The notes under the pieces: model-generated
What the model was told of the DNA's origin: nothing
Seen by the model: only the letters and a program-made list of their open reading frames with translations
Databases searched by the model: none
Assembly (NCBI GenBank): GCA_007128675.1
Contig: SKWY01000448.1
Span: forward strand, 1 to 7,854
Direction: 5' to 3'
Length of the DNA stretch: 7,854 bases
Source: Deltaproteobacteria bacterium
Lineage (GTDB): Bacteria > Myxococcota > Myxococcia > SLRQ01
Translations under genes and position numbers: made by a program
Shown here: positions 5,158-7,854 of the stretch, one piece after another
Layout of the letters: every line of letters begins with the position of its first letter
Position numbering within the stretch: position 1 is the first letter of the stretch

Positions 5158-7559
5158 CCAAGATCGGCCTGCGCGACCTCCCGTCCATTGCCACGAGCAA
5201 GAGCGAGAAGGGACCGACCGATCGCGCCCGCAATCAGCCGGCTCCAACATCGAGATCAAAGTCGGATCGCGCTGTTCTCGCCGCAATACTCCTCGTGGGA
5301 TCGGGAGGAATGATAGGGCAGCTCCTCTTGATCCGTGTCTTGATGGTGGTCTTTCACGGCAACGAACTCACCCTGGGCATCGTGATCGCCTGCTGGCTGC
5401 TCTTCGAGGGTGCAGGCTCCTATCTTGGCGGGCGCCTGGCCTCTCCTGATCGCTCCGTCTTCCGCCTCTTCGTGTTTCTACTTCTTCTCTTTTCCCTGGC
5501 CCTTCCCGCGGTGATCGTTCTCGCCCACTGGCTTGGAGGAAGCCATCTCGGTCTCGTTGCCGGTCAAGACATGGGACTCGGCTACGTCGTGCTCACGGCA
5601 GTTGCAACCATCGGCGTAACCGGCATTCTCCACGGCATTCTCTACCCTCTTTCCGCCAACCTGCTTGGCGGGAACGAACCGGCATCCCAGGTTAGCCTGG
5701 CATATCTCATCGAGATCGTCGGCGCCGTCGCCGGATCACTCGTGTTCGTCTTCATTCTTGCGACACGGGCCACGGCCCTTTCCATATCGCTTGGCCTGCT
5801 GGTCCTCCATCTTCTTATAGTCACCTGGCTTCTTCTGTCGGTAGCCGACAAAGCTCGTCCAGGCAGAGCGTGGCTCACAGCAGCAGTCTCTGCGATGCTC
5901 GCCCTCGTCGCTTCTTTCTTCTTCGCCGGACACCTGCAAGACTTCTCGCTGTCGAGGCTCTGGCCCCAAGGGCGTTTAGTCGAAAACATCAACTCCCCTC
6001 ATGGCAACATAGCGGTCCTCGAGCGCGACTCGGAACACACGGTCTTGTACGACGGCCGGCCGATCATCACGCTGCCCCATCCCGACACCGGATCACTCAA
6101 GGACTATGCGTGGCTTTCGGCCCTGTCGCATCCAAACCCAGCGGATGTGCTCGTGCTGGGCGGGGGTCTTGGCGGGCTGGTTTCTCACCTGCTCGAGCAT
6201 CCGGTTGAGAACCTCACCTACACAGAGTTGGATCCTCGCCTTTTGGAAGTGCTCGCCAACCTGGAGTCGCCCACGGTCCAGGCAGAGTTCACAAGTCCAC
6301 GGATATCGATCGTGGCTCGCGACGGCAGGCTCTACCTCCATCGGTCCGAAGCTCGATTCGATCTGGTGGTGATAGGTCTCGTCGATGTCCAGACACTCCA
6401 GACCAACCGGTTCTACACCGAGGAGTTCTTCCGAATGGTCCGGGACCGAATGAGACCGGGCGGAGTGATGGCGATGTCGCTCCCGGGCTCCGTGACATAC
6501 CTCGAAGGCGTGCTGGCAGCCCTCAACGCCTGTCTCTTCCAGACAGCCTCCCTTGTCTTCGAGCACGTCATGCTGGTGCCGGGTGACAAGAACATGATTC
6601 TCGCCTCAAATGAGCCAATCAAACTGGACTCTCGAGAGGCGGCAAGGCGCCTCGAAGAACGTGGCCTCTATGGTGGAATGTTCAGCGAGAGGTATCTCGC
6701 CTACAGGCTAGAGCCCCAACGTATTTTCGAGTTCACCTCGATCGTCGAGGAGACGAGCGCGAGGCCCAACAGAGACTTCAGGCCGGTCGGCTTCTTCTTG
6801 GGTCTCGGTTATTGGGGCAGCGCCTTTGCACCGCAGGCGTTGGAGGCCGTCTCGACGCTGCGGTCGATTCCGTTGCCATGGTACGGGATCGCCTTCCTTT
6901 TCCTGATTGGCGTTTCATACTTCTTCCTCTTTCGATCGAGATCGGCCCGGGCCAACAGGCTCACGTTTACGATCTCGACTACCGGCGTAGCCGCGATGGC
7001 CTTCGATGTCTTCGTATTGCTCGCCTTTCAGAGCCTGTTTGGAGACATCTATCAGCTCACTGGCCTCTTTATCGCCGCCTGCATGCTAGGAATGTTCATG
7101 GGAGGAGCCATTGCCCTTCGTCACACACGACAAGCCGCGGACACACTGACCATCGCTAGCCTGCTCTTCCGGCTCGACGTTGCCATTGCACTCTTTCTCG
7201 TCGGTTTTCTTCCCCTGGTCTATCTTCTTGGCGCGATGATGGGTCTTCCCTTCTCTCACTTTCTGGGCGCGACGCTTGCGGCGGCCTATGCCTTCGTGAC
7301 CGGTGCCTTGGCCGGCGCTCAATACCCCCTCGCCGTAGCCCTCATGCCAGAGCCATGGAAGAGCACAGCGGGCCGAATGGCCGGACGCTTGTACACGGCT
7401 GATCTTCTAGGAGGCTTCGCTGGAGGCGTCCTCATCACCCTGTTGCTGTTTCCGATTCTGGGACTGGCCTGGACACTCCTGCTTCTGTTCATCGTGAAGC
7501 TCGCAACGTCGGTCCTGCTGCTTCTTGACCGCCGCATGCTCCAGGCGACTGACGCATAG
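5154..7559 (+). CDS. Polytopic membrane protein with central spermidine-synthase-like domain
   Basis: The 801-residue product has a basic N-terminus (1-40), about seven predicted membrane helices (40-260), a soluble domain (about 275-560) and about seven more helices (575-791). The soluble part resembles the polyamine aminopropyltransferase (SpeE) Rossmann fold: SPHGNIAVLE (281-290), LYDGRPI (298-304), the SAM-loop equivalent VLGGGLGG (334-341), acidic Glu358/Asp360, ARDGR (388-392) and NRFYTEEFF (418-426). SpeE normally has GGGDG and a DSSDP motif whose first Asp is catalytic; here these are GGGLG and G408-LV-D411, so aminopropyl transfer is doubtful. The two membrane halves share motifs (TGxLxGxxYPL at 156-166 and 716-726), suggesting an internal duplication. 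GTG 5154 overlaps the preceding TGA, with AGGGA at 5142-5146 as its ribosome binding site, so the genes are probably translated together. It could be a membrane methyltransferase-like or SAM-binding transporter-like protein; the reaction is unknown. Confidence 0.82.
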   Translation: MTKIGLRDLPSIATSKSEKGPTDRARNQPAPTSRSKSDRAVLAAILLVGSGGMIGQLLLIRVLMVVFHGNELTLGIVIACWLLFEGAGSYLGGRLASPDRSVFRLFVFLLLLFSLALPAVIVLAHWLGGSHLGLVAGQDMGLGYVVLTAVATIGVTGILHGILYPLSANLLGGNEPASQVSLAYLIEIVGAVAGSLVFVFILATRATALSISLGLLVLHLLIVTWLLLSVADKARPGRAWLTAAVSAMLALVASFFFAGHLQDFSLSRLWPQGRLVENINSPHGNIAVLERDSEHTVLYDGRPIITLPHPDTGSLKDYAWLSALSHPNPADVLVLGGGLGGLVSHLLEHPVENLTYTELDPRLLEVLANLESPTVQAEFTSPRISIVARDGRLYLHRSEARFDLVVIGLVDVQTLQTNRFYTEEFFRMVRDRMRPGGVMAMSLPGSVTYLEGVLAALNACLFQTASLVFEHVMLVPGDKNMILASNEPIKLDSREAARRLEERGLYGGMFSERYLAYRLEPQRIFEFTSIVEETSARPNRDFRPVGFFLGLGYWGSAFAPQALEAVSTLRSIPLPWYGIAFLFLIGVSYFFLFRSRSARANRLTFTISTTGVAAMAFDVFVLLAFQSLFGDIYQLTGLFIAACMLGMFMGGAIALRHTRQAADTLTIASLLFRLDVAIALFLVGFLPLVYLLGAMMGLPFSHFLGATLAAAYAFVTGALAGAQYPLAVALMPEPWKSTAGRMAGRLYTADLLGGFAGGVLITLLLFPILGLAWTLLLLFIVKLATSVLLLLDRRMLQATDA

Positions 7560-7573
7560 CTTCCTTTACGGAA

Positions 7574-7854
7574 TCACGCGACCGAGGTCTCGACCCTGCT
7601 GCGGCCGGCTCCCAGCGCCTCTACCCGCACCTGCGCGCCGACTCGTTCGGCTATTCCCGAGACATGAGAGATTATGCCGATTTGACGCCCCGTGGCTTGA
7701 AGCGATTCTAGAGAAGACAAAACGGTCTCTAGAGTCCTTGCATCCAGGGTTCCGAAGCCCTCATCTATGAACAGAGAATCTATTCTAGTGTCACTTGCGG
7801 CAAGAGAAGAAAGACCAAGGGCGAGTGCCAAGGAGACCAAAAACGTCTCGCCAC
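7574..7854 (-). CDS. sbcC: Exonuclease SbcCD subunit C (C-terminal fragment)
   Basis: Only the last 92 complete codons are in the window; the gene continues past the right edge. SbcC is the SMC/Rad50-like ATPase that works with the nuclease SbcD to cut DNA hairpins and blocked ends in the cytoplasm. From the edge, the minus strand reads (G)GETFLVSLALALGL, the end of the ABC signature, then RIDSLFIDEGFGTLD with Walker B and D-loop, and IISHV with the switch histidine. These match the C-terminus of E. coli SbcC closely. The stop TGA lies at 7576-7574, converging on the membrane-protein gene with 14 bases between stops and no obvious terminator hairpin in that gap. The long coiled coil and Walker A lie outside the window, as would sbcD if it is adjacent. 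Confidence 0.94.
   Translation of the reverse strand, partial: GETFLVSLALALGLSSLAASDTRIDSLFIDEGFGTLDARTLETVLSSLESLQATGRQIGIISHVSGIAERVGAQVRVEALGAGRSRVETSVA

Noticed and set aside
1..7854. CRISPR arrays, tRNA or rRNA genes, insertion sequences and attachment sites
   Set aside because: No repeat-spacer pattern, no cloverleaf or rRNA-like sequence, no transposase frame and no terminal inverted repeats were seen by reading.

Overview
The window (about 58-60% G+C by eye) looks like chromosomal DNA from a Gram-negative bacterium. The clues are an E. coli-style SbcC C-terminus, a FadD closely similar to the proteobacterial type, a Tat-like N-terminus, and a secreted-type beta-sandwich fragment. A Deltaproteobacteria/Myxococcota-like or related environmental lineage is plausible, but the sequence alone does not settle it.

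Layout, left to right: (1) 3-326, the 3' end of a probable secreted beta-sandwich protein; (2) 327-696, a gap of about 370 bases with small hairpins and no convincing gene; (3) 697-3501, a two-gene plus-strand unit of a long-chain acyl-CoA synthetase (fadD) and, 3 bases later, a bile acid:sodium symporter-family transporter; (4) 3502-3954, a 453-base gap with a diverged 19-base direct repeat and a strong ribosome binding site at its end; (5) 3955-7559, a second two-gene plus-strand unit of an AmrS-like radical SAM enzyme with a Tat-like N-terminus and, overlapping by 4 bases, an 801-residue membrane protein with a spermidine-synthase-like domain between two related membrane bundles; (6) 7574-7854, the minus-strand C-terminus of sbcC, converging on unit 5 with only 14 bases between stop codons.

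The first unit reads as uptake plus CoA activation of a carboxylic acid, which is an inference from coupling. The second unit is the most interesting part of the window. It links a radical SAM enzyme of the AMMECR1/Memo-associated family, possibly exported or membrane-anchored, to a large membrane protein whose SpeE-like domain lacks the usual catalytic Asp. The tight overlap suggests the two act together, perhaps at the membrane, on a substrate that cannot be named from sequence.
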